Shown here piece by piece: positions 1-13,384 of a stretch of 64,000 bases of DNA. Where the stretch lies: assembly GCA_963932145.1 (NCBI GenBank), contig OZ010599.1, positions 50,350,517 to 50,414,516 on the forward strand. Reading direction: 5' to 3'. The notes beneath the pieces were generated by a model. The model was not told the origin of the DNA. It did no database searches and was given only the letters and a program-made list of their open reading frames with translations. Position numbers and translations under genes: made by a program. The DNA is from Acanthosepion lycidas (Eukaryota; Mollusca; Cephalopoda; Sepiida; Sepiidae). Within the stretch, counting starts at the first letter, position 1; every line of letters starts with the position of its first letter.

Positions 1-3000
1 CAAAATTAATAATAACAGTTAATTGCAATGTTATAAATTATTTCCATCTAAGTACATATATATATTCTTGCAAACCTTTAAATTCATTTAAAATCTACTG
101 ACTAAACTAAAAGGCTTGCTTTTATTCAGTTTCCAGCACTGCTTATTTCTAGTTTTCTATTAGATACAATCTGATGTATAGCATAGAAATTGTTTTTGCA
201 GAAAAATGAAAAACAATATAGAATATATTGTTTATTAAAAATAAACAATAATCCATGTTTGTAAGACTTAACATCAGAAAAATTTTAAAGCAAAACCTGT
301 GTATTTTTACCATGTTCTTTGTATGAATATAAAAATTGAGTGGGTGTATTCTCTATACACTTGTATGCATGCATGCATTTGTTTTGCATATCTATTCAAC
401 TTCTATGAATGAGTGGATATGTATGTATATGCATTATTTCTGTTTGTTTCTATCTATGAATTGAGCATGTCTATTGATATGAATACATTTTTTCTCAGAT
501 TTGCTTTGCCTCTTGAAATTTTGAAGTTTTTTTTTTACATTTTAAATATTCTATTTCAGTCTCTTATGACTTCTGCTGGAATATATAATTTATTTACAAT
601 GCTCTTTAGTATTTATTAGATTTTTGAGCTTTGCTGATCATTAGTCTAAGTTAATCTTTTGTGATTTATCTCTTATCTGCCATAAAATTTCTATATATGT
701 TGATAAAAAAAGATTTATGGAATTATGATCACAGAAATCAATCACATTTTGTCAATATAAAAGTATCATAATCAAATAATTACCAGTAGCTTATATGACC
801 CAATATGCAGTTTGATAATAAATTAACTTCATCAATGACTTATTGATAAACTTCAAGTTTGTGTAATCCCTTTCTAAAAAAAAAAAAAAAAAAAAAAAAA
901 GAATGCATGAATTAATTGTAAACCAAATCATTAAATATTTAAGAAATTACTCTTCTTCATAATTAGTATAGGTTTTTGAAAAATCATGATTTTCTTTCAC
1001 CTGCAGGACTCAAGATTAATCAGATTGCAATTAAAACTAGATTATCACCTTTCAAGAATTACTGCTTCATTTATCTCTTGCTGATTTAATTCTGAATCAT
1101 TAATAAATCCTAGAAGCTATTTATTGAACAGGTTATGAATTAATGATCTGGAGAATTATTAGAAGAATTAAATTATTACTTCTAGGCACCAGATTTTGCC
1201 TTATTAAAAAAAAATTCAATCATTTTCTATATTTGATTTCAAACAACTAATTTCTCATTATTCTATATCAACTTTATATAAAATTCTTTGCTATTAATTC
1301 ATTATTGCTTTGAAAATATTTACAGGTTTTAATCTTGATTTACTCTTTAGTTTTAGATTAATGCAAAATAAATTGAACTGATTCATAAAAGCTCACCTAA
1401 AGCTAATGGTGCTGCACTTCAGCTGTAAACGCAAAATATACAGTAAAAAATACAATTTTCATCTTAGGTATGCTTCATGACAACAGCAGCCAACAATTTA
1501 TTCCACAATCAAGGTTTATTAGATTGTTTCATAAAATATGTTAGACATATTTTCCTACAATATAATGTAATTTTGTCACTGTAGGAATAACTTTGTACTT
1601 CCAGACATAAATTTCATAATTTTCTGTCTAGACAATTTCAATAGTCATAACATAGGTTCATCGATATAATATCACATTTCATTCTTAATGAGTTTATTAT
1701 GGAAACAAACTACATAACTAATAATATTCAAGCTTTCAGCTACAAATGTTTTATGTACTGTATTATACCTTCATGTTTAAAAACTACCAAATTAGTTGTA
1801 CTTAACAGTAGATCATTTAAAAATAAGATTTTATAAAAATTCCTACTGAACTTTCATCGGATAACTGGAAGTTAATGCATTCAAAAGAATTTCTTTCAAT
1901 AAACCAACAATGAGTTTGCTATGTCTTATCAGTAAATCTCCAAAAGATTAAATTTAATAGTGAATCAGTGATCAGATTAGTCTTAAATAATTTTTTCATT
2001 TAAATTTTTTAAATCAATGAATTTTGTTCATTTTCTTTCAGAAAACTCAGTATTACAAAATTTGATTAAAGTCCAGTTTAAGATACTATTTTATTTGAAG
2101 AATATTAAATTCCAAAACTGAAGAATTCATGTTAAACCTGTTTCAACTGCATTTAACAAAGATTCTCACAAATGGAAGAATCAGCACTTTTACTATTTTT
2201 TTCTCTAATCACTTCTTAAAATGCTTTTAGATACTAAATAATAATCCAAAAGTTATCATCAACCGATTTGAATTTAGTTCAAGCAATGACACTTTTTTAG
2301 AGTTTATATTTGCATGAGTATTGTGGTCCTATCTAGGACAAATTTCTGAAGACTCTCACTCCTCAGCTTAATGGATATGTTCTAAATAGTGGCAGTAGCT
2401 TGTCTCCCTTCCTGCCAAAGTAAATTTAACCTTCACACATTATTTAAGTTTATTGAAATTTCTGCTCAGGGTGAAATTTTCTATTTTTTGGTGTTGTCAT
2501 TCAATTTATTGATTAAGATCCTGTTTTAACAGATATATTTGCAAAAATCAATCAATTTAGATTAGTTATTTATGTACATTGACATTTTATTTTCAATAAT
2601 TAAATTCAAACACAATTTGACAAAATGAATCCTTTTTTGAAGCAACTTTCCTTTAAAATTGGAAATAGAGACTGCCCCAGTGAAACAGAATTGGCAAAAA
2701 TCATTTTTAAGGTTAACATAGATAACTATCAAAATCTGTAGACTTCTATTAAATTTAAGTTAATTTATCTTCTGAAAGATCATATAAAGCATCTGCTGAG
2801 ATTACTGTCATGCAAGATTGTTTCATACAGTGGCTATAGTATTTTATGTATTTATTTGTACCAAAAATATCAAAAAGGAAAAAAAGAGTCCAATGAATAT
2901 GTATTTATATTTTGTGGTATTCCATATTGAAGACATTTGAGACATTTTGGATTTTGTACTTTTTCACTTTCATTAGTTTTACTATCTTAAATTAGTCTGT

Positions 3001-3139
3001 CCTGAGTTTTATATTTCAAGTTGTCTGTTATTTGATGTCAACTGGAAATATGCATTACCCCCTAAATACTGATATTTATGGATATGCATAAAGGCAAATA
3101 AGTTTAGCCTGTTGTATTCTCTTTTGCATTAATGCCCTT

Positions 3140-3385
3140 CTGAAAGAACTTAATCAATCTCTTCACGTTCCAACAATGGGTTAAATAGCAAGGTAGAATT
3201 GGCTCCCTAGGCTTGGGCAGTAGCCAGTCTAGGAGAAGGATTACTATGAATTCAAAAACTGTGGAGAAGGTATAGAAACCACTCCACTGTCTTTCCTAAT
3301 TTGTCAGAGCAATTCACTAATAATAAAGACAAAACATATGGAGAGCTATGATTGCATACTTCCTGAAGAAACATGGCATTTTAAA
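3140..3385 (+). repeat. Degraded RTE-like LINE tail with SINE-like flank
   Basis: The end, at about 3335-3380, translates to a decayed version of the 'ELIAYFLKKHG' type ending that is also recognisable at the ends of the RTE-like relics near 46.0 and 48.8 kb. The preceding bases (a 'gggttaaatagca' phrase, then a 'cagtagccagtctagg' phrase) resemble the segment near 7100. It is heavily mutated and its boundaries are approximate. Family assignment is inference from internal similarity. Confidence 0.35.
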
Positions 3386-3789
3386 AAAATCAGTATTTTA
3401 ACAGAATATGCAATTACATATAAAACACTTTTCTGAAAATTCTCTTTCTGACGTAAGTGGTGAACAAAATTATTTTCTCTAGTCTTCACTCTCTTTTTAT
3501 TTCAAAGAGAAGTGTAATTTTTTTATTTACAACCTTATTATCTTTAAAAGAATGTTGATGATATATTCATCTAGCGAGCTGCTGAAGATTAAAAATAAAA
3601 CAGTCATTTTAAAGGAAAGTTAAGAGGATAAACAAATATGTTTTGTTTTCCAATAGAAAAGATGTGTTGAAAAAATTACATTTAGCCAACTTCTTTATGA
3701 ACCTTTATGTATCTGTTTTTCTGCTTCCTCATGAACATCATTATTTTTTTTAAATTTCTATCTGAATTTCTGGGAGTTACCATTATTTA

Positions 3790-3860
3790 CATTCAAACTA
3801 ACATGATAACAACAAAGATAAGGTCATTAGACTGAATGTAAACAATGTAAATTACAGCAT
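3790..3860 (+). repeat. SINE tail fragment
   Basis: The stretch with 'acaacaaagataaggtcatt' then '...gaatgtaaacaatgtaaat' matches the 3' tail of the tRNA-derived SINE that is well preserved at 30737-31041 (there 'gcgacaaagatgaggacaat' and '...cattatgtaaatac'-like). Only the tail is present. No head or target duplication is recognised. Confidence 0.45.
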
Positions 3861-4381
3861 TATTTTTTTAGTTAAGTATTCATTTAATTAGCCACTCTAT
3901 TTTCAATTTATTATTTCATTGTAAAGTATATACTATATGAAATATACTGCAGGAAATATTGCTTAGTTTTGCTTAATTTTAAATGAAAATTAACAATGCT
4001 TAGCCTTAGTAATTGCAATGATTCCACAATCATTTGAATTGAACTTAAATTACCAAACAAATGAACTCTTTTATATCAATTTTTCAAGATTATTTTATGG
4101 ATCACTAGACTGTAGTTAATTTCTAACCTCCAAGAATAACTGTCACTCTGCAACTGTTCTTTTCTACAAACCTTTTTTCATCAAGTTATCATATTGTTTT
4201 ACTGGAATAAAATTGATACTTAGTACAACAGGTGATTCTGCAGAACCTCAGTAACCATATCTTAATTCCATTCTTGCATAGATTTCTATTTAAATGTATT
4301 TTGTAGGAGGCTTGATTATTTCAATTGCACAATTGGACGTTCGGTTTTACTCTTTTATTTTTTTTATTTTTGTATTTGCAG

Positions 4382-5836
4382 GAAGAAGGCCAATCACCAA
4401 CTTTAGGTAACTCCCAAGAACCCTTTATTACATCTGAAAGGATTGAGAGTAACCCAGGCCAAAAAATGGCATCCACACAAGCAGGAGGAACAACTTCATC
4501 AACAGCTAGTGCTGCAGCATCTGGTATGTATGGTGACGGTGCTGCAGCCAACTGCATCCATCAAGACCAAATGAACGCACTTAGCTGCAGCATGGATCCC
4601 CGATCTGCCTCCCCAGCACTGCCACCTCCACCCCCACTGCCACCCAGTTTCCCAGGCATTTATGAAGGGACCTCTGAGGAGGATGAATTCCCATTACCTC
4701 CACCCATAATGGAGGACAGTGGCAGCAGCAGAGGTGGTGGTGACACTACAAGTGGTCCTCCACAACCACACCCACCCCCGCCCCCACCCCTGGAAGTGTT
4801 TAATGCCATCATTGTAGGTGGCAGCAGCAGTCCGCTGCGTCGTGGCAGTGGTGCCAGCAGCAGTGCCAGCACCAACAGTGCACAGTTCACACCCCCACCT
4901 CCTCCTCCACCATTGTCCTCTTCACCTCCTCCACCACCACCCCCTCTGTCCCTCCTCCAACCGGACAACAGTACCAACTCAATCTACTGGAGGGATACTT
5001 CTGAAGGGTCACCATCACCTGCTGCTTGTGTTACTAGCGCCTCTACCCCTACTACCGTTGATGCATCCACTAATCGGACTCCAACGCCCCCACCCAGTCC
5101 CCAAGCTGCTACTACCTATTCTACTACTTCCACCTCTACTAGCACTACTCCTCCTACTACCAAGCATGTTACTACTACTACAACTCAAACAACCTGTGCT
5201 GACAAGTCGATCCAGGCTACTTTACCTGATCCACATTATTCTGCTGAAATCTATATGCAATCTGCATTTTGTCCCATTGCAGCTCTTTCCATGGAGAGTC
5301 CACCACCCCCACCACCGCCGCCTCCACTAATGGTTAATGGCATCGCACCTTCACCTCCTCTGCCACCTCCACCACAGCCCCCATCAGCACCATCAGAAGG
5401 ACCAGAACAGAGAACCCTTATTAACGGCAGCTTTGTTGGAGATGGACAAATACAGGACTCTACAGACGAAGAGAGTCGACGGCATCAGATGTCATCTAGC
5501 AATGGTATTATACAAAATGAAAAAGTTGTTGAGCAGTCAAAGATGGACCTGCCAAATCTGCCTCTGAATGGCATGGCTGAGTCTGCTAAGCATTTAATGT
5601 CAAATGATGTCCATGATAGTAAAATAAGAGATAGTTCCAAAGAAGCAAACCGACGGTCACAACATTCTGGAGATATGTCCCCAGAAATGATTGAGAGTTA
5701 TACAAGCACTGGTTCCACTGAACAAGATCAAGTCTACTATGACATTGTGGAATATGCTGAAAAACATTTCAATGATCATATTAAGGAGTCTGCTGGTACT
5801 GTTATGAAGTCTTTAAAAAAGAGAAAGTCCATGCAG
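4382..5836 (+). CDS. Proline/serine/threonine-rich exon of a MyTH4-type protein, probably unconventional myosin XV-like
   Basis: Internal exon of 485 codons, phase 0 at both ends. It is bounded by TTTGCAG (ending 4381) and the donor GTAAGA (from 5837); the reading frame stays open into both introns, so the splice signals set the limits. Residues 1-60 are Ser/Thr/Gly-rich. About residues 75-215 hold several runs of 5-8 prolines, including an acidic-flanked EDEFPLPPPIMED motif. Residues 225-290 are Thr/Ser-rich and 300-345 again polyproline. The last 55 residues change character: an acidic segment with YYDIVEYAEKHF ends in a basic KKRKS stretch, which leads into the exon at 43616. Polyproline of this kind typically binds profilin, SH3 or EVH1 domains. 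A proline-rich stretch ahead of a MyTH4 domain is known in myosin-XV-type proteins, which act in actin protrusions. That identity is inference from composition and the join to the next exon; another MyTH4-FERM protein is possible. The opposite-strand and shifted frames here are composition shadows. Confidence 0.8.
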
Positions 5837-6939
5837 GTAAGAAATTTTACTTTTTATGATGAATGCTTTTGGGGGGTTTTTATAACCATAGAAAATTTCA
5901 CTATACAATATTTTTACTTGTTTTTTTTTTTTGTTTTTTTTTTTCCGAGTTGTATTTGATTTCTACATCTGACCAAAAAACTGTTGATATTTTCATACCT
6001 CTTCTTATTAACAATAGAATAATGAACAGCACTTAAAATTCTTATGGCTGCTATACTAATTTACATAACAGTGGTGATCTTTCAATTTACATATAATTGT
6101 AATAATAGCTTTTAAAAGACATGCAAATCTTAGTAAAGATTTAAGTGGTTTGAATTAAATTAAAAGAAATTTGAACAGCCAAAATAAAATATTTGCATTG
6201 TTGTAATTTGTGTAAGTCATATTATTGGTTTATCAATGGTTAATGATATAAAGGAATATTAAAATTATTTTGACAGTAATCTGAAGAAAGAAAATGCATT
6301 AAAAAATTTACATGCCTAATTCTTTAAAGATATGGATAAGTACGTACTGACTGGCAATTTTCTGCTGCTTAGAACCTTAAACTCCACTAACCCTTTTTGG
6401 GGAAATTCTCTGAGATAGTAGACTGATAAACTCATGTTGTAATATATCTCTTTTAATACAATAATTAATCCAGCATCATTGAATTGTGATTTTTGCCAGC
6501 TCCCAGTTTGGTCAAATGTATACAGTAGATTATCAGCTAATCCTATAAAATACCCTATAACTCTAATAATAAAGCTGAAAGCCTATTTTTTAAATGCCAT
6601 ATCCATTCATGACATAGTCATATGGGTTTTCACAGATTCCTTTTCTTTATTATCTGTAAACTGCCATAATTTCAAGTAAATGAAAGTTGAGTGGTTTCCT
6701 GCTGCCATCTCCACTGTTTTAACTTTGGAATTGTTCTTCTCTTAGAATCCAAGCAGGTCTAGAGAGCACAGTCTACTTTGATATTTAACTCATAGCTGAG
6801 TGTAGAAGATATTGATCCATGTCTTTGCTAAGGGCATGAAATTGAACACAGTATAGTAGGCTGGAATTTGAACTTGACTCAATAATTTTGTTTCTGTGCC
6901 AAAAATGTTGGCTGCAAATTTTATCTTTTATTTATTCTG

Positions 6940-7145
6940 ATGATAATGAGAGAACAGATTATGACATGAAATTAAGTGGTTGGATTAGCAATGACCAGCT
7001 TTTATCTGATAGGTATGATATATTCGATTCCAGTCGAATCCATTACATTCACTGACATGCTAATTACCTTGGGAAAAGGTATGAATTCTCTTCTTCTCCC
7101 CTAACTATGGGTAAATAGCAGGAGAGACCAGGTTATATAGCCTTG
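6940..7145 (+). repeat. Degenerate tRNA-derived SINE-like copy
   Basis: A tRNA-like head ('gtggttggattagcaatgac', then 'tattcgattccagtc' as a box-B-like element near 7020) is followed by a body ending in 'tctcttcttctcccctaac' and 'tatgggtaaat'. The same order of phrases recurs at 40930-41100 ('tctcttctcctcccagctat', 'gggttaaat'), so this is a dispersed repeat family. It is distinct from the SINE at 30 kb. Confidence 0.45.
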
Positions 7146-10100
7146 GATAGCAACTGGTCTACCACAGAAAGAAACTGTGAGAAAAAATCTGCCTTGTCGG
7201 TCATATATTGAAAGATACATGATCGCCTAAGTGTGTATCACACATGGCAGATAACTGACTGATGATATATGAGTTAATGATTGGGAACCTGTTTATTACT
7301 GGTTATTTAAAAATAATAATGATTTTGTATTAGATTTAGGATAGCAATGACTAGCTGAAATGAAATATAATTGAATCATGTTAACTACAATTTGTGTATT
7401 TTCCAGAACGTAATGCACACTCTAATTTTTAAAAAGAAAAATGTAATGAAAAAATGTTATAGTATAGCAAAAAAAGGAGTTGTCTCATGAAGAATATTGT
7501 AAATAGAATGTTTCATCTAATAAATAAGTAAATAATAAGTGGGGAGCCATAATGGAAAGCATAAAAGCTGGATGAGTTAGCATATGTAACGTTATCAAAT
7601 ATTCTCATAAATAGAACAAATTATAGGAGTAACTACTATATAGTACTTTGTACTCAAAAATACTATAGAGTAATGAGTTTTTATAACACTACCAACCATA
7701 ATTAATGCTTAGCAGTTTTTATTATGATTCCAACTTCAAGTTATCTTTTGCCAACAATGATTGTCTTTGCAATGTTACTTTTAGCATGAAAACAATGTTA
7801 AGTCTCCAGTTGAAGCTATAAAACATAAAATTTATTATCACCTATGTTGGATATTATAATGTTGGTGTTTGAGGACAGATTTTGTAACTGACTTCTGGTA
7901 GTCAACCTGTTAAAAATTTAAATAATGAATAACAAAAATTGAAAAGAATAGTTTCTTTGTACAGTAGTTTTAGGGTGTGAAATGCAATTATGGAACAGTA
8001 GCATAGAAGATGAAAATTTTGATTCTCATGGACACTTTGTATTGATTCTTGAAACTATAAGTTTAATAGTCCCAAAGATGAGAATGCTGATTCATATAAT
8101 TTATGGAATAATAGCTATACTTAATTTCAGACAGTGCTGGATAAATGTTTGTCTTAATCTGTTAGAAATTTTGATTATTCAGGAGTCAGTTACTTTTTAC
8201 ACACAATTCATGAGAAGGCATTTGATACTGCTTATTCTTTTACACATCTTCCACTAAAGAATAAATCATGATATTAAAAACCGATATTTTATTGTTTTTA
8301 TTATTGTTATTATGCAAAATGTTTCTTCTGGCAAACCAAAGAAAAAAGAGTGAAATTTAGAGACTAATTAATTTCTCTTTACACAGTAGGTGCTGTTGGT
8401 CATCTACATTATCATGGACAACTCACTGATGATTAGATTATCTCAACTTGCTGTAATAAATAAGATTATGTAACAAGTTGAATGGAGCAATTTCAGTGGA
8501 TAATCTGAGATTTGCTACTAGAGACTAATTACTGATGATAAAGATTATGTACACCTTCCTTATGAATAAAGTTACCACACATTAAAAGTTAAGTTAAAAA
8601 TTGCTTCAGGTATCATCATAAAATTTTCAAGGGTAGTTACTGCAATCCACATTTAATTGGCTATATAGAAAAGAATAGATAATACTCTTACATTCATTAC
8701 CATTACCAGTCCATTAAAATTCAAAACTAGCTATTTTAATTAAATGGTTTTACTTTCATTTGATAATTTATTTATTTTTATTTTGTTTATGGGATCTAAT
8801 ACTCTGTGCATTAGATAAATTCCATTATAAGAATACAACTTCTTATATAATATATGTTTAATATATTTTGCAAAATTATATTTACTAATGAAGGGAAAAT
8901 AGTCAGAGCACAAACTATTTTAGTTCAATAAATTGTATCACTCTTTCTACTCTCAAAGGAATTATTTGTTTTTTATTAAATGATTTAAAAACGTCATCTT
9001 ATGCTTTATGTAAACAATTCATAACAATGAGATTGTATTTTTGACATTCACTAGGAAATATACACTACTTTATTAATTTTGTCTTACTGCTATTAATTTA
9101 TTATTTGTTTCTGTTATTCTTAATACAACATAGATTTTTGCCTGTTCCGAGTTTTCAAAAAAACAAAACTGGTAATTGTATGAAGTTTTTCATGCATTTA
9201 AAAGGTTATTTAAACTATTTTTAAACTCATTTTTATTACATTGACTCCTAGCTATCACCAGAATTTAATGCTTAGCTTTTATATCTGAATATAATGAATG
9301 TAAAAATACACATCTGTTGAGTATGAGTGATTAAAAGGACAATAAAAATTATACCACATCTGACAAAGTATTTTTAATCTGGTCAGAATCCAATTAATAT
9401 TCTACTTGTTGAATTAAAGTCAATAAGTATCACCTGTTGGTGATAAATTGAGAAATCACTTCTCCATAGATGTGATATGATAATTGTCACTATACAATCA
9501 AATGCAATCTTTTTTTTAAATAAATCAGTTAAAACTAAATGCTACAAATGCCATTTAATGATGAACACATAACAAACATTTTAGTCAGCAAAATAATTCC
9601 TTATATTTACTTAAAACTTCTTTTTGGTAAGTCATTTTTTACAGAAATAATGTTTTCAGATAAAGAGAGCTATTATACTATCTTTACTTCAAGGATAGAT
9701 TGTTAGTACAAAGAGGAATCACAGCTTGCAAGAAACTGAATTCCCCTAATCATTTTTCCAAGTATTCTAACCAAACTGAAAAAGAGAGATATATTGCTCT
9801 TCGGTTAATAAATAATTCATCAAAGTCTTTTGTGGAGATGACTCCAATTTCATAATTAGAATTTATAATTTACAGATTAATGTCCTGTTAGTACTACAAT
9901 TTTTTGACTATTTAGTGTTTTAACTATCTAGTGTTTTTCAAGTGTTTATTGATCTAGGTAACCTTTAGGGTATTTTGAACCGAATCTTTTATTGTTCTCA
10001 TTCTGCTGTCCATGAAATTTTATCATAATTGTTCTTTTGGTATTACTTAATTATTTTTGGTCCTGTTTCCACTGAGCCAGAGTTTTTCTCTGTTTACTGA

Positions 10101-10496
10101 CCCATGAATTGAACTCATAATTAATATGCCACTAAATTAACTAACCAATGCTTTAATCCACTAGATTGTCTCTATTGTCTCAAAGCTAGGTTTTAGAACT
10201 TTAAAATTAATGTTGTTCTTACAGCCTTGTTATGAAGTTTGGCTTCCTACACTTCCATATATTGTTTTTCTTACTTTCCTTTGCCACTGCTGTCTTTTTG
10301 GCATGCTTTATTAGTTGCTAGTATTTTTGGTGCATGATGTTCTTTTTTTTCTTAATGGTATTTATATTTCAGACTCAGTGGAAACAAGACTAAAATGACA
10401 ATTAACCAAGATAAAAATATCTCTAAACATGGACACTCTACACCTGTAGGTTAAATAAAAGGTTCCTTGAAAGGTTATTCAAATTAACAGATAAAT

Positions 10497-10582
10497 GGAG
10501 AAGACCAGGAGGGTATGATAGACAAAACATTGTGATAATAACAACAAAGATGAGGACATTAGTCCGGATGTAAATAATGACA
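10497..10582 (+). repeat. SINE tail fragment
   Basis: Contains a decayed 'gaagaccaggagggtatgat', then 'acattgtgataa', 'acaacaaagatgaggacatt' and 'agtccggatgtaaat'. These correspond in order to the body and tail of the SINE at 30737-31041. The head is missing or unrecognisable. Confidence 0.5.
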
Positions 10583-11814
10583 ATAATGAGTGAAAATGAA
10601 TATTTAACTGAATGCTAAGCCCTTTTGAGCATATTATCTTATTGCTGTTCATAGGATCAGCATTAGCTTATGACAAATTCTTGCTGCTGCTTCAATCATG
10701 TGTCTTTCACTTTTTCAATCACTCAGTTTGTCTACTACTGCTATCTTTTACACAGACATATATCATAGGAGTGAATAAGTTACCAAGTACAAACAAATAT
10801 TTACTACACTTTACTATGTTTACTTTGTACATATATAATTTTCAAAAATAATGATTACTTTCACAATATAAACATAATTTGTAAATGTTGAACACTACTT
10901 ACACTGGTGTGCCAAAAGAGAATGAATAGGATGTTTTATGTATTTAGTTATGCTCTTAACACTTTACTGATTTAGTTATGCTTCATAACACTTTGCTGTA
11001 CTGTCAGTGCTTTCAGCTATTGAATGTTATTTTATCTACTCAATCAGCTGGACCAACTTTCACATTCTAGGGCGGACAAATCATTATGTTGTATTCTACA
11101 TAAAACACAATATTGAAATAGTAATAAGAGAGAAGCACTGTCCTCTCTATAATCTAATAATCACAACTAGAATATTGAGTATTATACAAGTATAACCTCC
11201 CCATCTTTACTGAAAGGAACATAATTTTTATTATATAAAAATGAAACACTTGCTTAATAGCTTGGTCACTACATAGAATACCTGCTCTTAGATTTTTTTT
11301 GTTTAGTATTGAGTTGTGATCTGCTTTAAATTTATTACAGAAAATTCTTATTTAAAATTACAAGATAACATCCTTTATCTCATTTAATACAGAGTATCAG
11401 CTCTGTAAATAGTCATTACACCTACCTTTCTATTGAACTTCCTCAGTATGAATGTATTGATTTGTCTTTATTTCTATGTCTAACAGAAATCAATTTTGTA
11501 TTTGTAAGATCTATAATTCTTAGATTGCTTCTGATATAGGATAAATGTGTTTGTTAGAAAACAACGAAATAGAATTATATGAAAGATAAAATCCAATTTG
11601 AATTGCTTTTAGACCTAGTTGATATTTTGCACCAAAATTTGTAGTTTTTCAAGACATTTTCTCTTGAGGTTTTTGCCACATAAAACTACTAATCCAAAAG
11701 TTACTATAATTACTTTTATGCATTGCATCTGGCACTGTGTTTTGCAGGTTAAAAGGAGAACAATGGTGGTGTTCCTTTTCTCAATGTCATGGCACACAGG
11801 TCAAATACAGGATT

Positions 11815-12174
11815 TCTAACATCAGTGTACTGGAAACTAACCTTTATGAGTTATATACCCAGTGGGATTCATTCTGTTCTAAACAGCTGAAAATTAATTT
11901 GATTAAAACTTTGGTTCATTGGGCCATATGCTTAGAAACTAAATTAGATTCTGAAATTGATTTCATTAAGAAGGTTCTGAACAAGAATGGTTACCCTTTG
12001 GACATTATGGAATCTAGCATTAGGGAAAAAAAATGTGAATTTTGTAGGCCCATGCCAATTGGTCCCCAGAAATGTCCTGTCTATTTGTACTTATTGTGGA
12101 TTGGTGAGGTGATTGCAATATTTGCTATGTGTTGTAACCAAGTAATGGTTAAGAAAACAAGAAGTTGCAGATAA
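11815..12174 (+). pseudogene. Penelope-like retroelement fragment, region after the RT core
   Basis: An open frame runs to a stop at 12172-12174. Its segments 'KINLIKTLVHWAI', 'DFIKKVLNKNGYPLDIMES' and 'PIGPQKCPVYLYLLWIGE' are the kind found between the reverse transcriptase and GIY-YIG domains of Penelope-like elements. The catalytic RT motif is not included and the expected GIY-YIG domain downstream is missing, so this is a truncated copy. The upstream limit is uncertain; the frame opens at 11737, but the part before about 11815 is not recognisable. Confidence 0.6.
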
Positions 12175-12690
12175 ATAGTGTATTGAACAGTAAATGCAAC
12201 AAAAGTGTGTTACACGGCTTGGGAGTGTGTGACGGTTGACCAACGTTCAGTCTATATCACTATTCCCCACAAGGCTTACTTTCCTACTCACTTTATAATA
12301 AGTGGAAGAGTCCACAATAGCCTCATTAGAAGGAAGACACCATAACACCTCCTGTGTTATGGTGTTTCAGTCTGACTCTGCATGGAGTCTCTTTCTTTTT
12401 TTTTTAATCATTACCACAAAATACTTTATTCAACAAAAAAAAAAGAAAAGAAAAAAATCAGCAACAACCACGTTGAAAAAAAACTATATGTAGGAATTAT
12501 GTCACAAAATGTTTTTTCACTTTTTTTTTTAGATTACAACACATATTTCACGTGTTAACAGTAGTCTCTATTCATTATATCAAAATAATGAAAAAAAATT
12601 GGATAAGTTTTAATAGTAAATCCAATGAGTATTGTGTTTTTTTGGTAATTCAAAATTTTATATGTCAGGAGAAGGTTTTTTTACTCATTC
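12175..12690. other. Unassigned spacer between Penelope and gypsy relics
   Basis: Holds A- and T-rich low-complexity runs (about 12395-12440 and 12520-12535). No coding or structured feature is recognised. Confidence 0.4.
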
Positions 12691-12840
12691 ATTTCTTTTT
12701 CTGTAGTCATGGTATGAAATGAAAAGATATCATGAACTTTATGAAGTCATCCTCGGATGCTTTGTAAATTATTTCATTGATTGTTATTGGAAGCTCTCTG
12801 AGTGTATTGCACAAGGTGCTTTTTACATCGACCTCTGTTC

Positions 12841-13384
12841 TTATGGTAGCAATGACTGTGTCTTCCAGGGATTCAGCATCAATCTTGATAACCCATCTGC
12901 ATGACAGATTTTAGTAGAGGGGAGAAACTCCATTTTGTAATTATAATTGAGGAGAATGGTTGCCCAACTTTGCAGTCTATTAGCAGTATGTGTTGGCAGA
13001 CACTTTTTTGATCCAAAGATAGTAAGGAGTGTACGATGGTCTGTCTGCAACAAAAAGTAGCTTCCATGAATAAATCTATGGAATTTAGTTACCACAAAAA
13101 TGATTCCTAAGGCTTCCTTTTCTATTTGCAAGTAACCCCTTTTCAGCTGGTAATAGCGTCCTAAATGCATGGGCATTTGGCTATACCGATCCATCCTTTA
13201 GCTTATGTAAAATGCACACCCTGATACCATAAGAGTTAGCATTGCTGGATACAATGATGTCATGGTTTGGATTGTAATGAGTCAGGAACAGATCTGATGT
13301 AAGGACCTCCTTTATTTTCTCAAATGCTTCCAGGCTTTTGTTTGTCCATTTCCACTCTTTGTCTTTTCTCAATAATTCATTAAG
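12841..13384 (-). pseudogene. Gypsy RNase H domain and connection
   Basis: The minus-strand frames contain 'SLEAFEKIKEVLTSD', then after a frame change 'KEALGIIFVVTKFHRFIHG' with 'LQTDHRTLLTIFG' and a C-terminal 'ICHADGLSRL'. This is the layout of gypsy RNase H, in which the E of 'EKEAL' and the D of 'QTDHR' are conserved acidic positions and 'ADGLSR' marks the end. A frame shift separates the two parts near 13190. The domain normally removes the RNA strand of the hybrid during reverse transcription. It is non-functional here. Confidence 0.75.

Larger units (their letters stand above)
1..4381 (+). other. Probable intron upstream of the proline-rich exon
   Basis: No convincing coding exon is visible. 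The sequence is AT-rich and holds a 25-base poly(A) run at 876-900 and scattered repeat debris, listed separately at 3140-3385 and 3790-3860. Its 3' end is a good splice acceptor: a long T-rich tract from about 4350 followed by TTTGCAG ending at 4381. The intron assignment is inferred from that acceptor. The upstream exons, presumably the myosin motor if the gene identity is right, are outside the window. Confidence 0.6.

Noticed and set aside
413..619. 68-codon open frame near the left end
   Set aside because: AT-rich hydrophobic frame with no domain, splice context or similarity to anything recognised.
4660..4977. Minus-strand frame of 105 codons opposite the proline-rich exon
   Set aside because: Gly-rich mirror of polyproline codons (CCN read as GGN on the other strand); no independent evidence.
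4818..5567. Overlapping + strand frames of 170 and 76 codons inside the exon
   Set aside because: Leu/His/Pro-rich shifted frames of the repetitive exon; the main frame fits both splice sites and continues into the next exon.
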